DNA of 64,000 bases from Flavobacteriales bacterium (lineage in GTDB: Bacteria > Bacteroidota > Bacteroidia > Flavobacteriales_F > PHOS-HE28). Position 1 is the stretch's first letter; the number at the start of each line of letters is the position of its first letter. The notes under the pieces are model-generated. The model was not told the DNA's origin. It made no database searches and saw only the letters and a list, made by a program, of their open reading frames with translations. Shown here in pieces: positions 52,095 through 60,934 of the stretch. Location: the NCBI GenBank assembly GCA_016700415.1, contig CP065018.1, positions 1,240,001-1,304,000 on the forward strand, in the 5' to 3' direction. The translations under genes and the position numbers were made by a program.

Positions 52095-53870
52095 ATGAGA
52101 TCTATTGTCGTTGCCGTGGCATGCGGCCTGTTCCTTTTTGCCAATGCACAGGAGCAAGGTCTTCCACACGTTCTTGCCCCGGAGGAACTTCATCTTATCC
52201 CTGAATACCGGGACACGCGTGCCACCCTGCATCGCAGCATTCAGGCACCACCGACCTTTCCCGTTCGCACCATGGCCGAATGGGAAGAAGTACAGAGCTT
52301 GGTGATCACGTGGACGGACTATCCGGCCATTCTAAAACAGATCGTGCGATACGCGAAGGAAGAGTGTGAAGTGATCATCGTGTGCGACGATCCCGCCGCG
52401 GTCACGCAGGTGCTGAACAACTCAAGCGCTGGCGGTCCCTTGGACGACCTGACCAACATCACCTTTCTCCAAGCGGGGTTCAACAGCATCTGGGTTCGTG
52501 ACTACGGCGCGGAAACGATCTACCGCAACGAAGTGGACAGCTTGATGCAGTTGGATTGGATCTACAACCGGCCCCGGCCATTGGACGACGTGCTTCCGGA
52601 TGCGATCGCCGACCTGAAGAACATCCCGATCTACGGGACCACGCAAGCACCTTACGACCTCGTACACACCGGCGGGAACTTCATGTGTGACGGGGCCGGC
52701 ACGGCCTTCAGCAGCAACTTGGTACTCGACGAGAACGGCCCAGATGGCAACTTCAACCAAACGGTGAAGAGCGCTGCACAAGTGGACACGTTGATGAGCG
52801 AATGGATGGGGATCAGCCTGGGGCGCTACATCAAGATGACCACGCTGCCCTACGACGGGATCCACCACATCGACATGCACATGAAGCTGCTGGATGAGGA
52901 GACTCTGTTGGTGGGCGCATTCCCGCAGGGTGTGAGCGATGGCCCGCAGCTGGAACAGAACCTGCAGGGGATCATGAACGGCTACACGAATGTGTTCGGA
53001 GACCCGTACGAAGTGGTGCGGATCCCGATGCCGCCGAGCACCAGCGGCGGTTATGCGCCGAGCGCATCCTATCGCACGTATGCGAACAACGTGTTCATCA
53101 ACAAAACGGTCTTGGTGCCCACCTACCGCACGGAATATGACACCACGGGCTTGCGGATCCTGCGGGAGAGCTTGCCGGGATACCGCGTGGTGGGGATCGA
53201 TTGCGACGATGGGGGATCGAACATCATCAGCCAGAGCGGTGCCATTCATTGCATCACCAAGGCCATCGGCGTAGAGGACCCTTTGTTGATCCGCCACAAA
53301 AAGCTGCACGATACCTATGAAACAGCGAACCCATACACGGTCAGCGCCTACATCCGCCATCGCAGCGGCATCACATCCGCTGAGCTGTATTGGACCACGG
53401 ACACCGCCCAAACCTTTATCGCCGTACCGATGACCGCCGGGGCCGACAATATGTGGACGGCCGCGATCCCTGCACAGGAGCCCTTGACCACTGTCTTCTA
53501 CTACATCCGCGCTGTTGCGGAGAACGGCAAGGTGCAGGTGCGCCCCATCGTGGCCCCGGAAGGCTGGTGGCGCTTCCACGTGCTGGATCTGGGAACGGCC
53601 ATTGCCGACCCGGAAGGGCCAGTGATCACCGAAGTATTCCCGAATCCCACACAAGGCGCGCTCGTGATCACGCTGGACCGCTTCCGTAGCGAGCCGATGC
53701 ATGTGGCCCTGTACGATGCCACGGGCCGCCAAGCCCGCGAATTGCACGAAGGACCGATGCCCGCTGATGGCCAGCTGATCCTGGACATCTCTTCACTTTC
53801 TCCCGGCGCCTATGCACTTGTAGCCACCAGTAAGCTCGGCAGCTCTACCATGCGGGTGTTGAAGCAGTGA
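52095..53870 (+). CDS. Secreted peptidylarginine/agmatine deiminase-family enzyme with T9SS tail
   Basis: 591 aa. Signal peptide ending at FANAQ. The guanidino-group deiminase domain (about 55-400) has WVRDYGAETI (substrate Asp), DLVHTGGNF (His) and SGAIHCITK (catalytic Cys), all intact. A beta-rich Ig-like segment follows (about 410-500), then a type A sorting domain (VFPNPTQGALVITL, SPGAYALVATS). Order and length resemble the Porphyromonas enzyme PPAD, which citrullinates C-terminal arginines. Substrate use (peptide, free arginine or agmatine) cannot be decided. The start rests on the signal peptide; a TATTTTTC box lies 8 bases upstream. Confidence 0.85.
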   Translation: MRSIVVAVACGLFLFANAQEQGLPHVLAPEELHLIPEYRDTRATLHRSIQAPPTFPVRTMAEWEEVQSLVITWTDYPAILKQIVRYAKEECEVIIVCDDPAAVTQVLNNSSAGGPLDDLTNITFLQAGFNSIWVRDYGAETIYRNEVDSLMQLDWIYNRPRPLDDVLPDAIADLKNIPIYGTTQAPYDLVHTGGNFMCDGAGTAFSSNLVLDENGPDGNFNQTVKSAAQVDTLMSEWMGISLGRYIKMTTLPYDGIHHIDMHMKLLDEETLLVGAFPQGVSDGPQLEQNLQGIMNGYTNVFGDPYEVVRIPMPPSTSGGYAPSASYRTYANNVFINKTVLVPTYRTEYDTTGLRILRESLPGYRVVGIDCDDGGSNIISQSGAIHCITKAIGVEDPLLIRHKKLHDTYETANPYTVSAYIRHRSGITSAELYWTTDTAQTFIAVPMTAGADNMWTAAIPAQEPLTTVFYYIRAVAENGKVQVRPIVAPEGWWRFHVLDLGTAIADPEGPVITEVFPNPTQGALVITLDRFRSEPMHVALYDATGRQARELHEGPMPADGQLILDISSLSPGAYALVATSKLGSSTMRVLKQ

Positions 53871-53912
53871 ACTTTACGGATGTTCAGGGTGATCATCGCC
53901 ATGCATTTTCGC

Positions 53913-54047
53913 CCCCGGCGCATGCCGGGGCCGGGTCTGGCCCGGAATGACATTCGTTAGTGGCTGTGCAACTGGGAAGGCCACTGGGTGAGGCCTTCCC
54001 AGTTGCACAGCCTCCCGATGTTGTCACCCCGGCCCCCGAGCCGGGGT
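53913..54047. repeat. Cluster of hairpins downstream of the deiminase gene
   Basis: A perfect 21-bp stem with 9-base loop (53962-53982 with 53992-54012) is flanked on both sides by CCCCGGC/GCCGGGG hairpins (53913-53930 and 54027-54046) and a CCGGG/CCCGG hairpin (53931-53945). The order is nearly mirror-like around the long stem. It may help end transcription, but has the look of a dispersed repeat. Confidence 0.85.
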
Positions 54048-54090
54048 CGCGCAAGGGCAATTAAGCTCTGTTCATAGGATCTGATCCCAT

Positions 54091-54128
54091 AAAAAAGGAA
54101 GCCCCGCCGGTAGGACCGGCGGGGCTTC
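54091..54128 (-). terminator. Rho-independent terminator of the CsgG/LPP20 operon
   Basis: A perfect 13-bp stem (54098-54110 with 54116-54128), loop of five, with a run of six A at 54091-54096 that reads as T on the minus strand. It lies 18 bases past the stop of the last gene. Confidence 0.9.
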
Positions 54129-54146
54129 TTTCGATTTCATTCGGGA

Positions 54147-54740
54147 CTACTTCTTCATGTTCTCCATCTCCTTGTCGAAGGTCTCCTTGAACTTCTCGTA
54201 GTCGTAGTCGATCTTCAGTTTGTCGTCCTTGCTGAGGCGTTCGTTGTAGGCCGCCAGCAAGTCCTGTGCACTGAGCTCGATCGCCACATAGCACTTGTAA
54301 TTACCGCTGCCTTCCACCTTCATCATCTTCTCGCAGATGGTGCGTGTGCCGGTCAGCTTTTGATCGACCACTTCGCGGGTAAGGCCTTCGAAACGCTCGG
54401 CGATCTCTTCCTTGTTGTTCATCTCGCGGCTGTTCACGTAGTTGTCGATCACGCTCTTCACTTGCGTGTTGATGGCACTGGCCATGTCGGCGCGGGCGTT
54501 GGAGAGGGCCTTCTTCTTCGCGGTGGCCTGGTCCATGCTTTCGCCGAGGTTGTTCGAGCGGAAGTTCTTCTCGTCGGTGAAGAACTCGGGGCCTGAGCAG
54601 AGCACCTTCACCTCGGTCTCCCCACTGGGCGGCTTGGCGGCCTCGGCTGCCTTTTTCTTGCTTTTGCAGGCGCTAAGCCCGCCAACGAGCATCAAGCCCA
54701 TGAAGGCGATCGATGCGATTTTCGATGTAGAGGTTCTCAT
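54147..54740 (-). CDS. Lipoprotein, last gene of the CsgG operon
   Basis: 197 aa. Lipoprotein signal with lipobox LSAC, a Lys-rich start of the mature part, then a helical region with ARADMASAINTQVKSVIDNYV, resembling the helical half of LPP20-type lipoproteins. Two Cys in the mature domain may pair. It would sit in the outer membrane with the other lipoproteins of the operon. Start from the lipoprotein signal; function unknown. Confidence 0.7.
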   Translation of the reverse strand: MRTSTSKIASIAFMGLMLVGGLSACKSKKKAAEAAKPPSGETEVKVLCSGPEFFTDEKNFRSNNLGESMDQATAKKKALSNARADMASAINTQVKSVIDNYVNSREMNNKEEIAERFEGLTREVVDQKLTGTRTICEKMMKVEGSGNYKCYVAIELSAQDLLAAYNERLSKDDKLKIDYDYEKFKETFDKEMENMKK

Positions 54741-54807
54741 GGTCTTCGTTTTAGGTGGTTGTCGGTTGTGTGCTTTCCAATGGCGTGCCAAAGTGCGAAA
54801 AGTACCG

Positions 54808-56244
54808 TCATTGCTGCAAAAGAGTATTGACCATTGCAGGAAAAAGTTCTTTTCTCAGGTCCAGTGCCGCCTTTTTGTAGGCGTCCAGTCCGGCCTTTTC
54901 ATAGTTGAGCTGTATGCCCTTCACGCCCTGCTTGCCGCCCTCGTAGATCACTTCTCCGCTGCGGCGGTCGCGCACCTTGAGCGCATTGTCCAATGCGGCG
55001 GTGAAGAAGCCGTTGCTCTCGCCCATTTCACGGGTGCTGGCCGTGATCTCCATCTCCATGTCGGCGTCCGCGGCACGGTCCACGGCACGGAAGCCCATGG
55101 CGGTCAGCTCCTCTTTCAGGGCCAAGGCGAGCTGGGCGTCCGGGAGCGGCCTGCCCAGGTTGCTCTCCGTATCCTTGACAAAGACCTTCGGCATCACGCG
55201 ATCGATCGGCACATGGACCTCCGGAATGGTGAGGCTGCCTATGAGCGGCTTGGTGAACGCAGGGTCGAGGTCCTTGCTCACCAAAGCATCCACGTCCAAG
55301 CGGACCAGCATTTCCGGGGCGGCCGCTTGCAGATCGAGCCGTTGGACAGTGGTGCGTGCCCTGCCCTCCGTATCGGTGTTGCGGCTTTCGGTGACTTTGC
55401 CGGCCTGCCCGGGGAACTCGATGGTGATGGGCAGTTGGGCCAATGCATGTCCCGCCGGGGAGAGCGTGGCGGAGATGAGCATTTCCCGCTTGAAACGGTT
55501 GGACCAGTTCAACGCACAACGCTCCGGCAGCACCGTTAAGCGCACGCCGCTTGTCATGCCTTGCAGGTCACTGAACAACTGGTTCGCTAAGGGCACTTGT
55601 TTGCCGTCCAGCATGACCTGATCGCTCTCGCCCCAGTACTCCTTCATGGCGATCAACGCGCGGAGGTCCAGGTCGAACGCGGTCTTCATATCACCGCTGG
55701 CAAGGCTGCTCTTGGCCCGGCCATAGAGGTCGGTGGCCTGATCGATGGCCTTCTGCTTGCGTGCGGCCTTGATGCGTGCGTGCTCGCTTTTGCTCAGCCG
55801 GTAATACACCCAGTAATTATCGGGCCCGTCATAGCTGTCCACCAGCTCGTAGCCCTCGATCCGTTCCTTGGTGCTGGTGTTGATGGTGCTGGTGAACTCC
55901 TCGTCGAACTTGTACTTGCGGTCCAGCGTGTAGAGCAGGCTGTTGCCTTCCACGGTGACGCTGATCTCGCTCGCGAGGTCGTTCAGTGCGTTCTTCTTGG
56001 CGGTCTCCTGGACATCCGGCCGGTTCTTCGGGCATTGGCCGATCCCGATGTAGTCGGCATCGGCCACAGGGCGCGCATTCACCCAGGCGGGGCGCTGCGC
56101 TTCGGTGGCCACGGGCGTTTCAACCTGTACCGTTGGCCGGTTGGACTTGCACGCAGCGAAAAGCACGGTGGCAAGGAAAGCGAAGGCCATCACGGCCTGG
56201 CCCTTCCGGAAGCCCAACGTCCTTTGCCTACCGGCCCCGATCAT
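54808..56244 (-). CDS. LPP20-family lipoprotein
   Basis: 478 aa. Lipobox LFAAC near residue 32. The LPP20 domain follows (about 50-170; RPAWVNARPVADADYIGIGQ, AKKNALNDLASEISVTV). A second part (about 330-478) contains strands of a CsgG- or Curli-like accessory type. Its ATG overlaps the stop of the CsgG gene by four bases (ATGA), so it is co-translated. Probably part of an outer-membrane lipoprotein complex. Confidence 0.75.
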   Translation of the reverse strand: MIGAGRQRTLGFRKGQAVMAFAFLATVLFAACKSNRPTVQVETPVATEAQRPAWVNARPVADADYIGIGQCPKNRPDVQETAKKNALNDLASEISVTVEGNSLLYTLDRKYKFDEEFTSTINTSTKERIEGYELVDSYDGPDNYWVYYRLSKSEHARIKAARKQKAIDQATDLYGRAKSSLASGDMKTAFDLDLRALIAMKEYWGESDQVMLDGKQVPLANQLFSDLQGMTSGVRLTVLPERCALNWSNRFKREMLISATLSPAGHALAQLPITIEFPGQAGKVTESRNTDTEGRARTTVQRLDLQAAAPEMLVRLDVDALVSKDLDPAFTKPLIGSLTIPEVHVPIDRVMPKVFVKDTESNLGRPLPDAQLALALKEELTAMGFRAVDRAADADMEMEITASTREMGESNGFFTAALDNALKVRDRRSGEVIYEGGKQGVKGIQLNYEKAGLDAYKKAALDLRKELFPAMVNTLLQQ

Positions 56245-57620
56245 GGCAGTTTGCTCGCAATTTCCTGCTGAATGCTGTTGGCCATCACCACTGACGTGTT
56301 CCGCAGAAGCTCAGTGCCAAGGTCGGCAGTGGACTTCACTTCCCGCGGTGCGCCCAACAACGAAGTCAACTGTTGTCGCGCACTGCTGTTGGTGTTCACC
56401 GCTCCGTTCAACATGGGGAACAGCGCCTTGGCATTGCCATCGTAGGTGGCGTAATAGGCGTGATCGTCGGCCTGCTTGTCGACCACCTTGCTCATGAGCA
56501 CCTGACCGGTCTCCAAGGAAACCAACTTGTAGCTGAACGAGATATTGGTCTTGTTCTCCTGGTAGTACTCGTTGTACTTCGCCGGTTTGTACCGCGTGTC
56601 ATAGGAGTAGTTGTTGGTCTCCTTGTTGAGGACCTTCACCTGGTAGCTTTCATAACCGTCCTTGGTGCTGCGCTTCGTTTTGCCCGGCTGCTCCGTGTAC
56701 GTGATCACCGTGCCCATCACCACGGCCTGCGCGCCCAACAACTTCCCTGCGCTCACGGCGGTGCTCTCGTCCACCACGCCGCTCATTCCCATGCGCTGTT
56801 CGTCCAGGATCCTTTGGATGTTGTCCCGGTCCACCACCTGGATGAACGGGTCGTTGACGTCCGTGAGCGCGGAGGTGACGTACGCCTGTAAGGTGGCCGC
56901 CTGCGCCGTTTGCACCCTGCTGCCCGCCGTATTGAAAGGAAGCACGGCAATGGCGTACCTGCCCTTTTGCACGCATTCCGCTTTCAGTGCTGCGGCATCC
57001 TTGTAATCCGCGCTTCTCGTCACCACCCTTTCGAGGTCGGTGTAGGCCTTGCGGTACTGCCCCGCCTGCAAGGCCGCCTTGCCCGAAACGTAGAGCGGCT
57101 CCAAGTAGGCGATGTCCTGCAAGCTTCCAGCATCCTTGTACCCCGGCTCCAGCTTGCCGATCTTGGAGAACACGGCCTCGGCGGTGGCATAGTCCTTTTT
57201 ATCCAGTAGATCGTGGCCTTGGGTGTACAACTGGACGAGGTACTCCCCTTTCACCTGTTTGAAATCCGTGGCATAGCTGTCCGGGATCTCCAAGGTGACA
57301 CCCGCACGTTGTACCCGGTCCTGATAGTCCTTGGCATCTAGGTAGGCGTTCACCGCAGCCTCCTTGTCCGTGCCGAGGCTGAAGGCTTTGAAGAAGGTGC
57401 TGAGCTTGTCGTTCATCAGCGTCTGCCCGGTCTTCTTCAGGCCGATCTTGGCATCGATGTTCTTGGCGTTGCGCACGGCGCTTTGCAGGTACATGTCCGC
57501 GGCCTCCGCGTACATGCCGCTCTCATCCAGCTTGGCGGCCTTTTTGGAAAAGGACTTGGACCCCGAGCAGGCAGCGAGGAAGATCGCGAAGAAGGTAAGT
57601 GCTGTCAATGCGGTTTTCAT
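56241..57620 (-). CDS. CsgG-family outer-membrane lipoprotein with TPR-like N-terminus
   Basis: 459 aa. Lipoprotein signal (LTFFAIFLAAC). Residues 30-240 look like TPR-like helices (DESGMYAEAADMYLQSAVRN, AGQYRKAYTDLERVVT). A CsgG domain follows (about 245-420): YAIAVLPFNTAG, VDRDNIQRILDEQRMGMSG and LLGAQAVVMGTV. In curli systems CsgG forms the secretion pore; here no curlin genes are nearby, so the exported substrate is unknown. ATG 57620 is chosen from the lipoprotein signal. Confidence 0.8.
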   Translation of the reverse strand: MKTALTALTFFAIFLAACSGSKSFSKKAAKLDESGMYAEAADMYLQSAVRNAKNIDAKIGLKKTGQTLMNDKLSTFFKAFSLGTDKEAAVNAYLDAKDYQDRVQRAGVTLEIPDSYATDFKQVKGEYLVQLYTQGHDLLDKKDYATAEAVFSKIGKLEPGYKDAGSLQDIAYLEPLYVSGKAALQAGQYRKAYTDLERVVTRSADYKDAAALKAECVQKGRYAIAVLPFNTAGSRVQTAQAATLQAYVTSALTDVNDPFIQVVDRDNIQRILDEQRMGMSGVVDESTAVSAGKLLGAQAVVMGTVITYTEQPGKTKRSTKDGYESYQVKVLNKETNNYSYDTRYKPAKYNEYYQENKTNISFSYKLVSLETGQVLMSKVVDKQADDHAYYATYDGNAKALFPMLNGAVNTNSSARQQLTSLLGAPREVKSTADLGTELLRNTSVVMANSIQQEIASKLP

Positions 57621-57648
57621 CCTGTGGTGATGAAGGGTTGGGACCGGT

Positions 57649-58608
57649 TCAACGGCCTTGTATGTACTTGTCCAGCTCGTCCACGGAGCTGGAGAAGCCG
57701 AAGGCATCGTTCACTTTGTAGTAGTTGTTCACGTCGATCACATGGTCGTATGCGAACTTGGCGAAATCGAGCTTGCTGTCCTCGAAGCCGAAGAGCTCCA
57801 TGATGTCCTTCACCTGGGCGGAGGTGAAGCAGTTGCTGCCGCCGATCTGTTTGGCCAAGGTGAGCTTGGTCTCCTCGAAGCCCTTCGAGGCAATGCTGGT
57901 TTTGGCATCCTGGAAATCAGCGGGGCTCATCGCCCGCATGCATCCGGTGGTGGTGATCGGCTCTTCTTCGATGGGCAATGTGGGATCTTCGTTGATCAAG
58001 GTGCCCGACTGTGAATAGGTGGTGGTCGTTGTGGTCGTTGTCGTCATTGTGCCGCCCGTGCCGTCGGTAACGTTCACCCCTACGTTCATGCCGATCCCGT
58101 TGACCCCGACGTTCATGTTCACGCGCTCACCCGTGCCGCCCTCGGTGACGGTGGTGGTGGTCTGCGTGCCCACCGGGGCATCGGCCACAATGGTCTGCGT
58201 GGTGCGCACTGGGGCCTCTACATCCTCAACAAACTCGGTGGGCACGGGCTTTCCCGCGGAATTCGACGCGGCGCTTCCCAACGGGGCCTGCCCTTGCATG
58301 CGCAGCACGCGCTGGCCCTTCTTGTTGGTGGTGATCCGCAAGGTGTACTCCGTGCCCGGCTCCATCCATCCGTTCTGCTTCAGCGCAGGAATGGCCTTGT
58401 CCTCGAAGTTCACGGCCAGCATCGGTGTTTCGTTCCTGATACCGGTGGCGACCACCCGTGTTGCGGGCACATCGTTCTTCACATCCCCATCAATGACCAG
58501 AGTGAACTTCTCACCCGCATCGGAGAAGACCACGATGTCGCTGGTCTGTGCGAAAAGCCCGGCTAAACACGTGAAGGAAGCTAAAGCGAAAGTGGAAATA
58601 CGTATCAT
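57649..58608 (-). CDS. DUF4476-domain secreted protein, first gene of the CsgG operon
   Basis: 319 aa. Signal peptide ending at LFAQ, a beta-rich N-terminal domain (about 20-110), a low-complexity middle rich in Thr and Gly (TTTTTTTTT at about 205, VNMNVGVNGIGMNVGVNV) and a C-terminal DUF4476 (about 230-319; MSPADFQDAKTSIASKGF to the end). Likely periplasmic. It heads the four-gene lipoprotein operon, 28 bases before the CsgG-like gene. A TACATTCG box lies 18 bases upstream. Confidence 0.8.
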   Translation of the reverse strand: MIRISTFALASFTCLAGLFAQTSDIVVFSDAGEKFTLVIDGDVKNDVPATRVVATGIRNETPMLAVNFEDKAIPALKQNGWMEPGTEYTLRITTNKKGQRVLRMQGQAPLGSAASNSAGKPVPTEFVEDVEAPVRTTQTIVADAPVGTQTTTTVTEGGTGERVNMNVGVNGIGMNVGVNVTDGTGGTMTTTTTTTTTYSQSGTLINEDPTLPIEEEPITTTGCMRAMSPADFQDAKTSIASKGFEETKLTLAKQIGGSNCFTSAQVKDIMELFGFEDSKLDFAKFAYDHVIDVNNYYKVNDAFGFSSSVDELDKYIQGR

Positions 58609-58626
58609 CTGATGGCGTTTGGTCCG

Positions 58627-58634
58627 CGAATGTA
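58627..58634 (-). promoter_or_regulatory. -7-like element (TACATTCG) for the DUF4476/CsgG operon
   Basis: Seven of eight match on the minus strand, 18 bases before ATG 58608. Confidence 0.45.
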
Positions 58635-58785
58635 GATCGCGTGGGGAATGGCAAGGGTTGTGCCAAAACCATTGCCTGCGTTCCGAGGTGCGCGGGCCTC
58701 CGTTCGCACAGGTGGACAACCGTTCATGTAAGGAGCTTCATGGCATGGGCGTTGACCGGTACTTTCGTGGACCCGAATCCAGAGC

Positions 58786-59493
58786 ATGCTTCAACTGAAG
58801 AACATCCGCAAGTCCTACCGCATGGGGAGCAACACCCTTGAAGTACTGAAGGGTGTGGACCTGCACATCCGCAAGGGTGAAATGGTGAGCATCATGGGTT
58901 CCTCGGGCTCCGGGAAGAGCACGCTGCTGAACATCATCGGCATCTTGGACAATCCGGACAGCGGGGAGTACCTGCTGGACGGGCTGCCGATCAAGGACCT
59001 CAGCGAAACGCGGGCCGCGGAACTGCGGAGCAAGTACATCGGCTTCGTCTTCCAGAGCTTCAACCTCATCGCCTTCAAGAACGCCATGGAGAACGTGGCC
59101 TTGCCGCTGTACTACCAAGGGGTTTCGAGCCGCAAGAGGAACGAGATGGCGGTGGAGATGCTGGCCAATGTGGGCCTGCGCGATTGGGCCAAGCACATGC
59201 CGAACGAGATGAGCGGGGGGCAGAAACAGCGCGTGGCCATCGCACGCGCCTTGATCGCCGATCCCAAGGTGATCCTAGCGGACGAGCCGACGGGAGCGCT
59301 GGACAGCACCACCGGTATCGAAGTGATGGACCTGCTGCAGAAAGTGAACACGGACCTGGGGATGACCTTGGTGATCGTGACGCACGAATCGGAGGTGGCC
59401 CAGCGGACGCAGCGCATCATCCGGTTGAAGGACGGCGAGATCGAAAGCCACGACGGGCAACCCATAACCGAGGGCGCGGATGTTCGACGCTGA
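58786..59493 (+). CDS. ABC exporter ATPase, MacB/LolD type
   Basis: 235 aa. Walker A GSSGSGKST, signature MSGGQKQRVAIARAL, Walker B VILADEPTGALD and the switch His in VIVTHESEVA are all present. It belongs to the MacB/LolD/FtsE group that powers mechanotransmission rather than direct transport. It overlaps the first permease gene by 14 bases. Genes follow for two permeases and an adaptor, so the set is a MacA-MacB-like system with ATPase and permease on separate chains. Confidence 0.95.
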   Translation: MLQLKNIRKSYRMGSNTLEVLKGVDLHIRKGEMVSIMGSSGSGKSTLLNIIGILDNPDSGEYLLDGLPIKDLSETRAAELRSKYIGFVFQSFNLIAFKNAMENVALPLYYQGVSSRKRNEMAVEMLANVGLRDWAKHMPNEMSGGQKQRVAIARALIADPKVILADEPTGALDSTTGIEVMDLLQKVNTDLGMTLVIVTHESEVAQRTQRIIRLKDGEIESHDGQPITEGADVRR

Positions 59494-60724
59494 GAAATGG
59501 GCGGAGATCTTCGACACCATCGGCAAGAACAAATTGCGGACGGTGCTCACCGGCTTCAGCGTGTTCTGGGGCATCTTCATGCTGATCATCCTGCTGGGCA
59601 CGGGCGCGGGACTGCAGAACGGATTCAGCTACAACTTCCGGGACACGGCGATGAACACCATCACGCTTTACGGCGGGGAGACCACCAAGCCTTGGCAGGG
59701 CCTGGCGGTGAACCGTCCGGTACAATTGGACACGCGCGACGTGGCGGCCCTTCGGACAGCGATACCCGGGCTGGAGCACATCAGCGGCAATTTGCGGGTG
59801 TGGCGCGGCAACAGCACCTTGAGCCGGGGCAAGAACTACGGCAACTTCAGCATCAGCGGGGTGACGCCGGAGATCTCCTACTTGCAGGAGCAGCAGATCG
59901 TCGAGGGACGCTTCATCAATACGATGGACCAGCTACGGACGCGCAAAGTGATCATTCTCGCGGAAGATTCACGGGACGCGCTGTTCAAGGGCGAGGACCC
60001 GATCAATCAATGGGTGCAGGTGAACAACATCCCTTTCCAAGTGGTGGGAGTTTACCGCTTCGAGGCTGGCGGACGGGGCATGAACCAGAGCAGTCAGGTG
60101 TTCATCCCATTGAGCGTGTCCCAGCGGGTGTTCAACGCGCAGCAGACGGTGGACAAGATCATGTTCAGCTTCAGTGACGGATCCTTGGTGGGGGCCGAAA
60201 TAGCCGCGAAACGAGCGGTCGGCGTGCTCGCCGCACGGCACCACTTCGACCCCACGGACGACCGTGCGGTGTACGTGAACAATAACGTGGAGAACGCGGC
60301 CACCTTCGGGAGCATCTTCGGCGGCATCAATGCCTTTCTGTGGATGATCGGCATCGGCACCATCGTGGCAGGCATCGTGGGCGTGAGCAACATCATGCTG
60401 ATCGTGGTGAAGGACCGCACCAAGGAGATCGGCATCCGCAAGGCCTTGGGCGCCACGCCGGCGAACGTGGTGGGCCAGGTGATCATGGAAGCGGTCTTCG
60501 TCAGCGCCATGGCAGGCTACTTCGGGCTGGTCTGCGGCGTGGGCCTGCTGGAAACACTGGCGAAGGGGATCCCCGGCAACGAGATGTTCCGCAACCCGAC
60601 CATCGACATCCGTGTGGCGCTCTATGCCACGGCGGTGCTGATCGTGGCCGGCGCCCTGGCAGGTTTGATCCCTGCGCGAAGGGCGGCGGCCATACGGCCC
60701 ATTGAAGCACTCCGGGACGAATGA
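59480..60724 (+). CDS. MacB/FtsX-type ABC permease (paralogue 1)
   Basis: 414 aa. One transmembrane helix near the start (KLRTVLTGFSVFWGIFML), a large periplasmic domain (about 45-280) and three C-terminal helices with FtsX motifs (KEIGIRKALGATPANVVGQV, LIPARRAAAIRPIEALRDE). It should span the inner membrane and couple ATP hydrolysis to a periplasmic movement. It overlaps the ATPase gene by 14 bases. Its paralogue at 60935 has the same length and plan. Confidence 0.92.
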   Translation: MFDAEKWAEIFDTIGKNKLRTVLTGFSVFWGIFMLIILLGTGAGLQNGFSYNFRDTAMNTITLYGGETTKPWQGLAVNRPVQLDTRDVAALRTAIPGLEHISGNLRVWRGNSTLSRGKNYGNFSISGVTPEISYLQEQQIVEGRFINTMDQLRTRKVIILAEDSRDALFKGEDPINQWVQVNNIPFQVVGVYRFEAGGRGMNQSSQVFIPLSVSQRVFNAQQTVDKIMFSFSDGSLVGAEIAAKRAVGVLAARHHFDPTDDRAVYVNNNVENAATFGSIFGGINAFLWMIGIGTIVAGIVGVSNIMLIVVKDRTKEIGIRKALGATPANVVGQVIMEAVFVSAMAGYFGLVCGVGLLETLAKGIPGNEMFRNPTIDIRVALYATAVLIVAGALAGLIPARRAAAIRPIEALRDE

Positions 60725-60730
60725 AGATGG

Positions 60731-60918
60731 TTCACCACAGAGGCATGGAGGGCACAGAGAATTGGTGTCTGGTGGTTCCGGTACCGGGTACTGGGTATCA
60801 GGTACCGGGTACTGACAGGTTCTTGCGACCGCTTCGCCGCACGGTACCCTGTACTCGGTACCCAGTACCCTGTACCGTTCCATTCAAAAGATCCACTCCT
60901 CCGTGCCTCTGTGGTGAA
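60731..60918. repeat. Repeat insertion between the two permease genes
   Basis: A 21-base inverted repeat with one mismatch (60731-60751 with 60898-60918; TTCACCACAGAGGCATGGAG arm) frames GTACCGGGTACTGGGTA-type strings and their inverted forms. It separates two genes that otherwise belong to one operon. The GTAC-based strings recall the 7-bp repeat at 31.0 kb. Confidence 0.8.
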
Positions 60919-60934
60919 AACACACCTCTCCCCC

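Noticed and set aside
52422..53747. A 441-codon open frame opposite the deiminase gene
   Set aside because: It lies entirely within the complement of a conserved enzyme and shows typical shadow composition.
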